Shown in pieces: positions 42,941-52,505 of a stretch of DNA of 59,781 nt (positions are counted from its first letter, which is position 1; each line of letters begins with the position of its first letter). The stretch is from an uncultured Senegalimassilia sp. (GTDB lineage: Bacteria > Actinomycetota > Coriobacteriia > Coriobacteriales > Eggerthellaceae): contig CAKTWI010000014.1 of the NCBI GenBank assembly GCA_934630815.1, positions 1-59,781 on the forward strand, given 5' to 3'. Below the pieces are notes generated by a model. That model searched no databases, was not told the origin of the DNA, and saw nothing but the letters and a program-made list of their open reading frames with translations. The position numbers and the translations under genes are program-made.

Positions 42941-42968
42941 GTGAACACACCTCCGTCCCCCTGTTCAC
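42941..42968 (-). repeat. Dispersed REP-like repeat, copy 6 (right arm of perfect inverted pair)
   Basis: The 28 bases reverse-complement copy 5 without mismatch, separated by 30 nt. Transcribed from either strand the pair would form a 28-bp hairpin, and it lies 35 nt past the rluB stop, so it may also act as that gene's terminator. Confidence 0.8.
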
Positions 42969-43002
42969 GCGTCCGCCCCATGTTCACCCGGCGAACGTTC
43001 GC

Positions 43003-43884
43003 CTACTTAATCGACGCGTGCAGCGCCGTTACCTCTTCGGGGGTGAGCTCGCGCCATTGGCCGCGAGGCAGGTCGCCTAGCTCGATGGGACCGAAGCTGT
43101 CGCGGTGCAGCGCCAAAACACCGTGCTTGATGGCTGACAGCATGCGCTTGACCTGGCGCTTCCTTCCCTCGCGCAACACCACGCGCACCACGGCGCGCTG
43201 CTGGGAGCGCTTGCGCAGGATGGCGGCGCGTTGCGGACTGGGCACGCTGCCGTTAGGCTCATGGTCGGGTACGGCGGGCGGCACCTCCAGCATGGACAGC
43301 GCGCGCTTCGCTTCCGCACCTTCCACCAGCGCGGCCTTCGCGGGCGCGGTCATGCCGTCGTCAAGCTGGATACCCTGCTCAAGCTGGGCCAGCTGCTCGG
43401 GCGTGGGCTTGCCGTTGACCAGCGCCAGATAGCGCTTCTCCACGTGATGACGCGGGTGCAAAAGGCCGTTGCCCAGCTCGCCGTCGGTGCTGAACAGCAA
43501 AAGCCCCGTGGTGTCGAAGTCCAAGCGCCCGATGGGGAACAGCCCCGGGAAACGGTCGGTGGGCACGAGCTCGGCCACCGTAGAACGACCCTGCGGATCG
43601 GACATGGTGGTCACGTAGCCAGCGGGTTTGTGAAGCATGATGGTGACGGGGCCGCCCTCCAGGTGCACGGGCACGCCGTCGACCGCCACCTGATCCACAA
43701 GCGGGTCAACCTTACTTCCCAGCTCGGTAACCACCTGGCCGTTCACCGTCACACGCCCTGCCGTCATAAGGTTCTCCGACCCGCGACGGCTCGCCGCGCC
43801 GGCGCGCGCCAGAAACTTCTGCAGGCGCATGGGCACAAGACGCTCCTCGGGCTGCGTTTGATTGGGTTTGAGTTGCCTGGTCAT
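43003..43884 (-). CDS. rluB: 23S rRNA pseudouridine synthase RluB/RsuA type
   Basis: The 293-residue enzyme has an N-terminal S4 RNA-binding domain (MRLQKFLARAGAASRRGSE, about 19-75) and the catalytic GRLDFDTTGLLLFSTDGEL, whose Asp forms the covalent rRNA adduct. It is followed by KRYLALVNG and a basic C-terminal region. RluB sits beside scpAB in many Gram-positives. ATG at 43884 has a GGGAGA ribosome site; a second ATG at 43830 starts exactly at the S4 domain and is nearly as good. Confidence 0.92.
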   Translation of the reverse strand: MTRQLKPNQTQPEERLVPMRLQKFLARAGAASRRGSENLMTAGRVTVNGQVVTELGSKVDPLVDQVAVDGVPVHLEGGPVTIMLHKPAGYVTTMSDPQGRSTVAELVPTDRFPGLFPIGRLDFDTTGLLLFSTDGELGNGLLHPRHHVEKRYLALVNGKPTPEQLAQLEQGIQLDDGMTAPAKAALVEGAEAKRALSMLEVPPAVPDHEPNGSVPSPQRAAILRKRSQQRAVVRVVLREGRKRQVKRMLSAIKHGVLALHRDSFGPIELGDLPRGQWRELTPEEVTALHASIK

Positions 43885-43926
43885 GATTCTCCCATCACAG
43901 GTCGGTCGAGGTTTGCCGAGAAACAG

Positions 43927-44886
43927 TTACTCGTCGTCGGTTTCGAACTTAAGGTTGTCGAAGTCGATCTTCTCCACCAGCCCGAAGCTTTGCGCCATGG
44001 CATCGGCGAGCATCTGCTGCGCGGCATTGCTCGCCGGACCGTCACCGGCCGGGAACGCGGCGTGCGAGCCCGATGCGTCGCGATCCGGGTCGTCAGCGGA
44101 AAGCGGCAGTTGCCCGCCTGCCGCGGCGCGCTCAGGCGCCGCTTGCCGGGACGAGCGATTCTCGCCGCCGGCATCCACGCCGCGCGAACCCTTTTCCGAG
44201 GTCAGCGCGCCGCCGGCGCCTTCGTCATCGAAATCGAACTGCAAGCCGCCAAGCGGGTCGCCCGCTTCCCCGCCCGACACCTGCGCCTCAGGCGCCACGC
44301 GCGCCTCCTGCCCGCCTGCGCTCAGACGCTCGCGGATGAGCTGGCGCGTGGCATCATCGGGCGCAAACTCGTCCAGATTCGGCAAGTCGCTCACCGAGCG
44401 CAGCCCGAACTTCTCCAGAAAGCCGCGCGTGGTGGCGTACAGCGTGGGGTTGCCCGGCGCGTCCGCCTGCCCCGCTTCGCGGATCAACCCCTTCTCCACC
44501 AGGGAGTTTATGGAGCTGTCGGAGTTCACGCCGCGCACGCTGGCAACGCCGGCGCGCGTGCAGGGCTGCAGGTAGGCCACAATGGCCAGCGTTTCCATCG
44601 CCGCTTGCGAGAGCTTTCGCGTATCCCACGACAGCACGTACTTCTCCACCAGATCATGGTAAGCCGGGTGCGTGTACAGCCGCCAACCGCCGGCAACCTC
44701 GCGCAGCTGGATGCCGCGCTGCTCGCGCTCCAGCTTCTCGCGCAAATCCACCAGCGCCTGCTCGACCAGCTTCGGGTCTGCCTCCAGCATGTCGGCCAGC
44801 TCGATGACGCCGACCGGCTCGTCGGTAACGAACAGCATGGCCTCTATGGCGCCGGGCAGCTGCGCCTGATCAAGTCCTTCGAACAT
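43927..44886 (-). CDS. scpB: Segregation and condensation protein B
   Basis: The 319-residue protein has two winged-helix domains in the first 190 residues (IEAMLFVTDEPVGVIELADML, then SQAAMETLAIVAYLQPCTRA). With ScpA and SMC it forms the condensin that organises the chromosome. Beyond about residue 195 lies a 120-residue Gly/Ala/Asp/Arg-rich low-order tail absent from typical ScpB (near 200 residues). Start abuts the scpA stop directly. Confidence 0.92.
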   Translation of the reverse strand: MFEGLDQAQLPGAIEAMLFVTDEPVGVIELADMLEADPKLVEQALVDLREKLEREQRGIQLREVAGGWRLYTHPAYHDLVEKYVLSWDTRKLSQAAMETLAIVAYLQPCTRAGVASVRGVNSDSSINSLVEKGLIREAGQADAPGNPTLYATTRGFLEKFGLRSVSDLPNLDEFAPDDATRQLIRERLSAGGQEARVAPEAQVSGGEAGDPLGGLQFDFDDEGAGGALTSEKGSRGVDAGGENRSSRQAAPERAAAGGQLPLSADDPDRDASGSHAAFPAGDGPASNAAQQMLADAMAQSFGLVEKIDFDNLKFETDDE

Positions 44887-45678
44887 CTATTCCTCCCCAA
44901 CCGACGTCAGCGCATCATCGCCGTCCAGCAAAAGCTCGCCCGAACCCTCGATGTACTCGATATCGATGTCGCCGAACAGCTGGCTTTGCTCCACGCGTAC
45001 CATGGAGCGCTTGTACAGCTCGAGCACCGCCAGGAACGTGACCACCACCAGCGGCGTGGGCGCATCGTCGGCGATCAACTGCGAGAAGCGCAGCTGTTTG
45101 AGGTTGCGGATGCGCTGATGGATGGCGCGCACGTGAACCTCCACCGGGATGGGTTTCGCGGCGATATGCTCGCTTTCCAGCAGGAACACCTCGCGGCGCG
45201 CCAGCGCGCGGGCGGCAAGCAGCGCCAGCGAGTCAAGCGACACGTCGCGCAAGAAGTCGGGCATGAGATTCAGGAAGCACGCCTCGGGGCCGAACGGGCG
45301 CGGGTGCATGCGGCCCTCGGCAACGAACCGGGCGTGCAGCGCCGCGGCGGCGTTCTTGTACTGCTTGTACTCCAGCAGGCGCTCCACCAGCATGTCGCGC
45401 GCCTCGGAGGGCGCCAGCTCGGCGATGTCGTCCTCCACCTCGATATGCTCGCGCGGCAGCAGGCTTTGCGCCTTAATCTCCAGCAGCGTGCTGGCTACCA
45501 GCAAAAAATCGCTGGCGACGTCCAGGTCAAGATTCTGCATGCGGCCCACTTCGGCCAGGTACTGGTCGGCGATCTGCGTGATATTGATGGCGCCGATGTC
45601 AACCTTCTGGCGACTGACCAGGTACAACAGCAGATCGAACGGCCCTTCGAAGCTGTCGGTGCGAACGCGATACGACAC
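44887..45678 (-). CDS. scpA: Segregation and condensation protein A
   Basis: The 263-residue kleisin has the N-terminal FEGPFDLLLYLVSRQKVDI motif that binds the SMC neck, a central KAQSLLP segment and a C-terminal winged helix. It bridges the two SMC heads and recruits ScpB. The M50 protease gene ends 15 nt upstream, so it belongs to that transcript. Confidence 0.94.
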   Translation of the reverse strand: MSYRVRTDSFEGPFDLLLYLVSRQKVDIGAINITQIADQYLAEVGRMQNLDLDVASDFLLVASTLLEIKAQSLLPREHIEVEDDIAELAPSEARDMLVERLLEYKQYKNAAAALHARFVAEGRMHPRPFGPEACFLNLMPDFLRDVSLDSLALLAARALARREVFLLESEHIAAKPIPVEVHVRAIHQRIRNLKQLRFSQLIADDAPTPLVVVTFLAVLELYKRSMVRVEQSQLFGDIDIEYIEGSGELLLDGDDALTSVGEE

Positions 45679-45693
45679 GATGCCCCGCCACCC

Positions 45694-46380
45694 CTACGAA
45701 ATGGGGAAGGGGAACAGCAGGTTGCCCAGGTTGCCGGCGGTAGCATCCAAGTAGATGCCGAACACGTTCACGTGGATAACATACGGCAGCATAATAGCCA
45801 CAATCATGAAGATGGGGAACGCGCACTGCTGCACCTTGTAGTACTTCGGCAACCACTTCACAGGCATGAAGAACGCGAAGATGGAGCTGCCGTCCAGCGG
45901 CGGGATGGGCAGCAAGTTGAAGAACATAAGGTACAGGTTGATCAGCGCGAACATGGGCAGGAACATCAGGTAGAAATAGAAGAACGCCTGGCTCTGCACC
46001 ACCCACTGTGCAACGGGGGCGAACCCGTAGAGCACCCACGCGACCACGCCCGCCAGCACGGCGAGCAGCAGATTGGCGGCAGGGCCCGCCAGGCCCACGA
46101 TCAAGTCGCCCTTGCGCGGGTCCTTGAAGTACGCGGGGTTGTACGGCACCGGCTTGGCGTAGCCGAACACGGGCATGTTCATGGCCATGAGCAAAAACGG
46201 CATGATAACGGTACCGAACGGGTCGACGTGCGCAAGCGGGTTGAACGACAGGCGCCCTGCACGCTTGGCGGTGGGGTCGCCCAGTTTCCAGGCAGCAAAG
46301 CCGTGCGCCATCTCGTGCAACACGATGGCGGGAATGAAGCTCAAAATCGAGCAGATGAGATAAGGAAGCTGTGTAGTCAT
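45694..46380 (-). CDS. Site-2 protease family (M50) intramembrane metalloprotease
   Basis: The 228-residue membrane protein has LHEMAHGFAAWKLGD (HExxH zinc site in the first helix) and LLPIPPLDGSSIF (the NxxPxPPLDG-type second metal motif). Such proteases cut transmembrane substrates, for example anti-sigma factors. Its ATG at 46380 lies only 9 nt past a TATAAT box with no ribosome site, so the mRNA is likely leaderless. It leads the scpA-scpB-rluB run. Confidence 0.9.
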   Translation of the reverse strand: MTTQLPYLICSILSFIPAIVLHEMAHGFAAWKLGDPTAKRAGRLSFNPLAHVDPFGTVIMPFLLMAMNMPVFGYAKPVPYNPAYFKDPRKGDLIVGLAGPAANLLLAVLAGVVAWVLYGFAPVAQWVVQSQAFFYFYLMFLPMFALINLYLMFFNLLPIPPLDGSSIFAFFMPVKWLPKYYKVQQCAFPIFMIVAIMLPYVIHVNVFGIYLDATAGNLGNLLFPFPIS

Positions 46381-46389
46381 AATCGCACC

Positions 46390-46417
46390 ATTATAGCGCC
46401 GCAAACGCCAATGCGAA
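46390..46417 (-). promoter_or_regulatory. Near-consensus promoter for a leaderless M50 transcript
   Basis: On the minus strand TTCGCA (46417-46412) is 16 nt upstream of a perfect TATAAT (46395-46390). The A of the ATG is at 46380, leaving 9 nt after the -10 box. Transcription normally begins about 7 nt past it, so the 5' leader would be 0-4 nt. No Shine-Dalgarno-like sequence lies between. Confidence 0.65.
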
Positions 46418-46546
46418 ACCGATAACCGACCTGAAACCCATTCGTAACGCCAATAAGCACAAGCAAACTCGATAGACGCAGCACCGCGCAACTACGCACC
46501 TCGCACGCAATCACAACGCACGACACGTGTCCACCGGACGAACGCA

Positions 46547-46583
46547 AAACGGGCGGGCGACCTTGATGGCCGCCCGCCCGTTT
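46547..46583 (-). terminator. Terminator of serC
   Basis: On the minus strand AAACGGGCGGGCG pairs with CGCCCGCCCGTTT around an 11-nt loop, followed by TTGCG. It begins about 60 nt past the serC stop. A second GCGCCCG/CGGGCGC hairpin lies nearer the stop. Confidence 0.85.
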
Positions 46584-46644
46584 GAAAGCGCTATCGCTAT
46601 CGCGAGACCAGCGCCCGCGCACCGGGCGCTCGCCTATCGCGAAC

Positions 46645-47727
<1,083 letters not shown>

Positions 47728-47934
47728 GCTGAACCTCCTTGGGTTGACGAATGGGTTGCAGCGCGCCCGCGAATGCGCGGGTTAGCGCCAGCCGCGGAGC
47801 ACAAGCGCGTTCCGCACCAGTCTAGTATGGGCCTTTCGCATGTTGAACCTACCGGCGATACGGGATTTAAGGGCAAACGGCGAAGGCGCTCCGCGGGCGG
47901 CGGGCCGCACCCCCGCGGATGGAGAAACGATGGG

Positions 47935-47966
47935 AACTTTACAGCTGTCAAGTCAGCTGTAAAGTT
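47935..47966 (+). promoter_or_regulatory. 13-bp inverted repeat upstream of nadA, likely NiaR operator
   Basis: AACTTTACAGCTG (47935-47947) is exactly mirrored at 47954-47966 around TCAAGT. The half-site TTTACAGCTG resembles the TTTACA/TGTAAA operators known for NiaR-type repressors, and the last gene of the operon encodes such a protein. A CATACT box at 47973 lies just downstream, so binding would block the promoter. Confidence 0.7.
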
Positions 47967-48015
47967 TTGCGGCATACTGCAGCGTCAAATAACCGCACGA
48001 AAGCATGGAGCGAAC

Positions 48016-49014
48016 ATGAGCGAGCAGGTCATCGAAAACAACGCAGGGCAAACCGGAGCAGGCGCGCAAGCATCTGGCACGGCGGAGTCCATCGCGGCGC
48101 TCACCCAGGAGATTGCGCAGCTGAAGGAGCAGCGCGACGCCGTGATCTTGGCACACTACTACGTGCCGCCCGACGTGCAGGCCGCGGCCGACTACGTCGG
48201 CGACAGCTTCGCCCTGGCGAAACTGGCCGTTGACCTGCCGCAACAGACCATCGTGCTGTGCGGCGTGGAGTTCATGGGCGAATCAGCGAAGCTGCTCAAT
48301 CCGGACAAGACCGTGCTTTTGCCCGAACCCGCCGCCGACTGCCCCATGGCCCACATGATCAGCAAGCCCGACATCGACCGCGTGCGCGCCGAATACGGCG
48401 ACGACCTGGCCGTCGTGTGCTACGTCAACTCCACCGCCGAGGCGAAGACCTGGTCCGACGTGTGCGTGACCTCCTCGAACGCCGTGAAGATCTGCAGCAA
48501 CCTGCCGCAGCGCAACATCCTGTTCATCCCCGACATGAACCTGGGCCGCTACGTGGCAAGCCAGCTGCCCGACAAGAACGTCATCCTGAACAAGGGCTAC
48601 TGCCCGCGCCACATGACCATCAGCGTGGAGCAGATCATCGACCTGGAGGAAGCCCACCCCGACGCCGTGGTCATGGCGCACCCCGAATGCCCGGCCGACG
48701 TGCTCGCCGAGGCCGACTTCATCGGGTCGACGAAGGGCATGATCGAGCACGCCGCCGCGTCGGATGCGCAGGAGTTCATCGTGTGCACCGTGGTCGGCAT
48801 CATCCGCGAGCTCGAGCTGCGCACCCAGGGCACGGGCAAGCGCTTCCACTTCCCCGCCACCACGCCGCGCTGCGAGAACATGGACCTGGTCACGCTGCCG
48901 AAGCTTGCCGCATGCCTGCGCAACCCCGCCCCGTACGAGGTGCACGTCGGCAACGACTTGGCCCCCGCTGCGCGCCTGACGCTCGAGCGCATGCTGGAGT
49001 ACGCGGCGAAGTAG
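48016..49014 (+). CDS. nadA: Quinolinate synthase
   Basis: The 332-residue Fe-S enzyme condenses iminoaspartate with dihydroxyacetone phosphate to quinolinate. AVILAHYYVPPDVQAAADYVGDS opens the first domain (split here as AVILAHYYVPP and DVQAAADYVGDS). The cluster Cys lie in IVLCGVEFM, HPECPADV and TPRCENM. The ATG at 48016 follows GGAGCGAAC. It is the first gene of the nad operon, 50 nt past the presumed NiaR operator; nadB follows 9 nt later. Confidence 0.95.
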   Translation: MSEQVIENNAGQTGAGAQASGTAESIAALTQEIAQLKEQRDAVILAHYYVPPDVQAAADYVGDSFALAKLAVDLPQQTIVLCGVEFMGESAKLLNPDKTVLLPEPAADCPMAHMISKPDIDRVRAEYGDDLAVVCYVNSTAEAKTWSDVCVTSSNAVKICSNLPQRNILFIPDMNLGRYVASQLPDKNVILNKGYCPRHMTISVEQIIDLEEAHPDAVVMAHPECPADVLAEADFIGSTKGMIEHAAASDAQEFIVCTVVGIIRELELRTQGTGKRFHFPATTPRCENMDLVTLPKLAACLRNPAPYEVHVGNDLAPAARLTLERMLEYAAK

Positions 49015-49023
49015 GCGGCGAAG

Positions 49024-50802
49024 ATGAGCGAAAAGAACGAATTGGCTGGCGAAATGAGCGCTTTAACTGCGGAAACGGCGGTTTCTGCTGCAGCTTGCTC
49101 GCATGGCGTTGCACCACGCGACCCTGCCGGCGACCGATTGCAACCGGAGTGTGACGGCGCTGCCGAGGTGCGCGACATCGCCTGCGACGTGGTCATCGTC
49201 GGCTGCGGCGTGGCAGGGCTGTACTGCGCGCTCAACCTTCCCTCCACGCTTTCCGTGGTGATGCTGGCGAAGACGACCGTTGACGAATGCGATTCCATGC
49301 TGGCGCAAGGCGGCATCTGCGTGCAGCACGACGACCCCGACTACGCGCCGTTTTTCGAGGACACCCTGCGCGCGGGCCATTACGAGAACCGCTGCGAGAG
49401 CGTGGATCTGATGATCCGCGCAAGCCGAAGCATCATCTCCGACCTGGTGAAACGCGGCGTGGACTTCGAGCGCGACCAGGCAAGCAACCTGCGCTACACC
49501 CGCGAGGGCGCGCACAGCCGCCCGCGCATCTGCTTCCACAGCGATATCACCGGCGACGAGATCACCTCCACGCTGCTGGCCCGCGTGCGCGAGCTGCCTA
49601 ACGTCCGTATCCTGGAGCACACCTGCATGGACGACATCCTGGTCGCGCAGGATGATGCCCAGGTCAGCGCAGCGAATGCGGCGAAGAACGAGGCGGCGGC
49701 ACAAGGCGAAACGACGCAAAACGCGACCAACGCTGAAGATTACGACTGCGCGCCGCACGTTGCCGCTGCACCGGCAACGCCGCGCGGCGGCGAACCCTGT
49801 CAGCCGCAGACGCGCTGCTGCGGTGTCCTCGCGCACGCGACCGACGGGGCGCAGCTGCGCATCTTCGCAGGTCAGACGCTTTGGGCCTGCGGCGGCATCG
49901 GCGGCACGTACCCGCGATCAACCAACTTCCCCAGCCTAACCGGCGACGCGTGCGCCATTGCCGCGCGCCACGGCATCGCCCTTGAGCACATGGATTATGT
50001 GCAGATTCACCCAACCTCCCTGTACTCGAAGCGGCCTGGCCGGGCGTTTCTGATTTCGGAATCGTGCCGCGGCGAAGGGGCCGTGCTGCTCGACGCAAAC
50101 GGGAATCGCTTCACCGACGAGTTGCAACCGCGCGACGTGGTGAGCGCGACCATATACCGGCAGATGACTGCAGAGGGCTCGGATTTCGTGCGTCTTTCTT
50201 TCGCAAATATGCCGAAAGACGAGATCACAGGGCACTTCAAGAATATCTACAGGCGTTGCCTGGAGGAAGGTTTCGACATCACGCGCGAGCCCATCCCCGT
50301 CGTGCCCGCGCAGCATTACTTCATGGGCGGCGTGTGGGTGGACCGCAACAGCGCCACCGACATGCCGGGGCTGTACGCCGCCGGCGAAACCAGCTGCAAC
50401 GGCGTGCACGGGAAGAACCGTCTGGCCAGCAACTCGCTGCTCGAGTCGCTCGTATTCGCACAGCGCGCGGCGTGGGATATGTGCCGCAAGCTGGGCGTGA
50501 AAGCACCCGTGGCGCAAACCTACCCCGAGCAACCCTGCGGCGCCGACGCGCAGGCGTACCGACGTCTCTGCGCCGAAGCCGAACGCAAAACCCGTGAAGG
50601 CGCGGCGCAAAGCGAGCCGCAAACCGCAGCGCAAACCAGGCCGCAAGCCTGCGTGCAAAACGCTGGGCAGAACACAGCACGAACCGAGCTTTGCAACGCT
50701 GGGCAACCCGGTTCGCAAACCGCAACGCAAACCTGCCCGCAAAACCCTTCCCCATCCGATACCGATCGCACCACAAGCTCCAAGGAGGTCGTTTGCGCAT
50801 GA
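49024..50802 (+). CDS. nadB: L-aspartate oxidase with low-complexity insertions
   Basis: The 592-residue flavoprotein oxidises aspartate to iminoaspartate for NadA. FAD-binding CDVVIVGCGVAGLYCALNL is near residue 58; catalytic and FAD segments include ESCRGEGAVLLDANG, QIHPTSLY and HGKNRLASNSLLESLVF. Two parts are odd: residues about 212-265 are an Ala/Gln/Asn-rich insertion, and residues about 519-592 are Gln/Thr/Pro/Ala-rich low-order sequence coded by repeated CGCAAAC words. The usual C-terminal helical domain is short or missing. It overlaps nadC by 4 nt. Confidence 0.9.
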   Translation: MSEKNELAGEMSALTAETAVSAAACSHGVAPRDPAGDRLQPECDGAAEVRDIACDVVIVGCGVAGLYCALNLPSTLSVVMLAKTTVDECDSMLAQGGICVQHDDPDYAPFFEDTLRAGHYENRCESVDLMIRASRSIISDLVKRGVDFERDQASNLRYTREGAHSRPRICFHSDITGDEITSTLLARVRELPNVRILEHTCMDDILVAQDDAQVSAANAAKNEAAAQGETTQNATNAEDYDCAPHVAAAPATPRGGEPCQPQTRCCGVLAHATDGAQLRIFAGQTLWACGGIGGTYPRSTNFPSLTGDACAIAARHGIALEHMDYVQIHPTSLYSKRPGRAFLISESCRGEGAVLLDANGNRFTDELQPRDVVSATIYRQMTAEGSDFVRLSFANMPKDEITGHFKNIYRRCLEEGFDITREPIPVVPAQHYFMGGVWVDRNSATDMPGLYAAGETSCNGVHGKNRLASNSLLESLVFAQRAAWDMCRKLGVKAPVAQTYPEQPCGADAQAYRRLCAEAERKTREGAAQSEPQTAAQTRPQACVQNAGQNTARTELCNAGQPGSQTATQTCPQNPSPSDTDRTTSSKEVVCA

Positions 50803-51728
50803 ACCCTATCACGCTGACAACCGTGGCCGAGCCGCTTATCCGCCAGGCGCTGGCCGAGGACATCACCAACGAGGACGTTTCCACCGCCTCCATCATGCCC
50901 GACGCGCGCCCCGCCGCCGTGGACCTTATCGCGAAGGCCGGCGGCGTACTGTGCGGCCTTGACGTGTTCGAGCGCACGTTCGCCATCCTTGACCCCGAAA
51001 CGCGCGTTCAACGTTTCGCCGCAGATAGAGACAACGTTTGCGCAGGTCAAACGCTTGCGACGGTAACCGGCGACGTGCGCGTGCTGCTGTCGGGCGAGCG
51101 CGTGGCCCTGAACTACCTGCAACGCATGAGCGGCATCGCCACCTACACGCACCGTATGGCTGCGCTCCTCGAGGGCAGCACCACCCAGCTGGTGGACACG
51201 CGCAAAACCACGCCGAACATGCGCGTGTTCGAGAAGGAGGCCGTTAGGTGCGGCGGCGGGCGTAACCACCGCTACAACCTCTCCGACGGGGTGCTGCTAA
51301 AGGACAACCACATCGCCGCCGCGGGCGGCGTGCGCGAAGCCATCGAGGCTGCGCGCGCCTACGCCCCCTTCGTGCGCGAAATCGAAGTGGAGTGCGAGAC
51401 GTTCGCGCAGGTCGAGGAGGCAATCGCCGCTGGGGCCGACATCATCATGCTCGACAACATGGACCACGACGCCATGGCGGCAGCTGTCGCGTTCATCGAT
51501 GGGCGCGCGAAGACCGAGTGCTCCGGCAACATCGACGCGCACAACGTGCAGGCCATCGCCGACCTGGGCATCGACTTCGTGTCCAGCGGCGCGCTCACCC
51601 ACTCGGCACCCATCTTGGACGTATCCATGAAGCGCCTTCGCATGCTGGACGATAGTGCTGACGGCGAAGCGACCACCACTGGTGGTAATACACCGGTCAC
51701 CGATTTAAACCGGGAAAGCGGGCAGTAG
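50799..51728 (+). CDS. nadC: Carboxylating nicotinate-nucleotide pyrophosphorylase
   Basis: The 309-residue enzyme makes nicotinate mononucleotide from quinolinate and PRPP. LVDTRKTTPNMRVFEKEAVRC, GGGRNHRYNLSDGVLLKDNH (quoted as two adjoining parts) and EVECETFAQVEEA are the family's substrate and phosphate motifs. The start overlaps the nadB stop (ATGA) after CAAGGAGG. niaR follows 2 nt later. Confidence 0.95.
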   Translation: MNPITLTTVAEPLIRQALAEDITNEDVSTASIMPDARPAAVDLIAKAGGVLCGLDVFERTFAILDPETRVQRFAADRDNVCAGQTLATVTGDVRVLLSGERVALNYLQRMSGIATYTHRMAALLEGSTTQLVDTRKTTPNMRVFEKEAVRCGGGRNHRYNLSDGVLLKDNHIAAAGGVREAIEAARAYAPFVREIEVECETFAQVEEAIAAGADIIMLDNMDHDAMAAAVAFIDGRAKTECSGNIDAHNVQAIADLGIDFVSSGALTHSAPILDVSMKRLRMLDDSADGEATTTGGNTPVTDLNRESGQ

Positions 51729-51730
51729 CA

Positions 51731-52327
51731 ATGGCAACGAAATCCGAGGCCAGACGCGCGTCGCTGCTCAATGCGCTTCGATCAGCCGATGCGCCGGTAT
51801 CCGGCGGTCAGCTTGCGAACACCCTTAACGTCAGCCGACAGATCATCGTGCAGGACATCGCGCTGCTGCGCGAGGCGGGCGCGAACATCGTGGCAACCAC
51901 GAAGGGCTACGTGCTGGCGAATACCGCGCAAACCACAGCTCAAGCCATGGCGCAAAACGCTGCGGAGCAACCAGCCGCGGCCCTTGACGAGCCGGCCCGC
52001 ACGTTCAAGCTGCACCACGAGGTCGAGCAAACCAGGGAAGAGCTGCAAACCATCATCGCGCTCGGCGGGCGCGTGCACAACGTGTCCATCAGCCATCGCG
52101 CCTACGGCCGCATCACCGCGCCTTTGGAGATTGCCGACCAGGCGGATATCGAGCGCTTCATCAACGATATCGAGAGCGGGAAATCATCGCCGCTGAGCAC
52201 CGCCACCTCGGGATACCACTATCACCTGGTGTCGGCGCCAAGTACCGAGGCCCTCGAGGCCATCGGCCGGGCGCTCGCCGACAAGGGCTTCCTAGCCCCG
52301 CTGCTCCCCCACGAGCAGGAAGCGTAA
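51731..52327 (+). CDS. niaR: NiaR-type NAD biosynthesis repressor (HTH_11 plus 3H domain)
   Basis: The 198-residue protein has an N-terminal winged helix (about 1-60: SGGQLANTLNVSRQIIVQDIALLR) and a C-terminal 3H domain (about 95-190). The 3H domain has His in KLHHEVE, VHNVSISHRAYG and YHYHLVSAP that bind metal and nicotinate. NiaR represses NAD biosynthesis genes when nicotinate is plentiful. A short Ala/Gln linker, NTAQTTAQAMAQNAAEQP, resembles the nadB insertions. As last gene of nadABC it likely represses its own operon through the palindrome at 47935. Confidence 0.88.
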   Translation: MATKSEARRASLLNALRSADAPVSGGQLANTLNVSRQIIVQDIALLREAGANIVATTKGYVLANTAQTTAQAMAQNAAEQPAAALDEPARTFKLHHEVEQTREELQTIIALGGRVHNVSISHRAYGRITAPLEIADQADIERFINDIESGKSSPLSTATSGYHYHLVSAPSTEALEAIGRALADKGFLAPLLPHEQEA

Positions 52328-52469
52328 GTGGGCGGTCGCCCACGCTGCGCGCGACTTTCGCCATATGCATCGCGCAGGAGAAGAGACGCTTCGCAACCGT
52401 ACACGGCGAAAGCGAACACCACACCGCTTCCTCGAGCGCGTGCACGATTCGCCCTCTCAAAACCAAAAT

Positions 52470-52497
52470 GCGCGGACGATACCTGCATCGTCCGCGC
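52470..52497 (+). terminator. Stem-loop after the nad operon
   Basis: GCGCGGACGAT at 52470-52480 pairs with ATCGTCCGCGC at 52487-52497 around ACCTGC, about 140 nt past the niaR stop. A weak T-rich tail TTCAAAAC follows. Confidence 0.6.
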
Positions 52498-52505
52498 TTC
52501 AAAAC

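Noticed and set aside
42789..42968. Possible CRISPR array from three closely spaced repeats
   Set aside because: Repeats alternate orientation, spacing is uneven and no cas genes are present; they match dispersed intergenic repeats.
43231..46425. A 1064-codon plus-strand frame opposite rluB, scpB, scpA and the M50 gene
   Set aside because: Its translation is His/Arg/Gln/Val-rich with no domain, typical of the antisense frame of GC-rich genes; the minus-strand products are clear.
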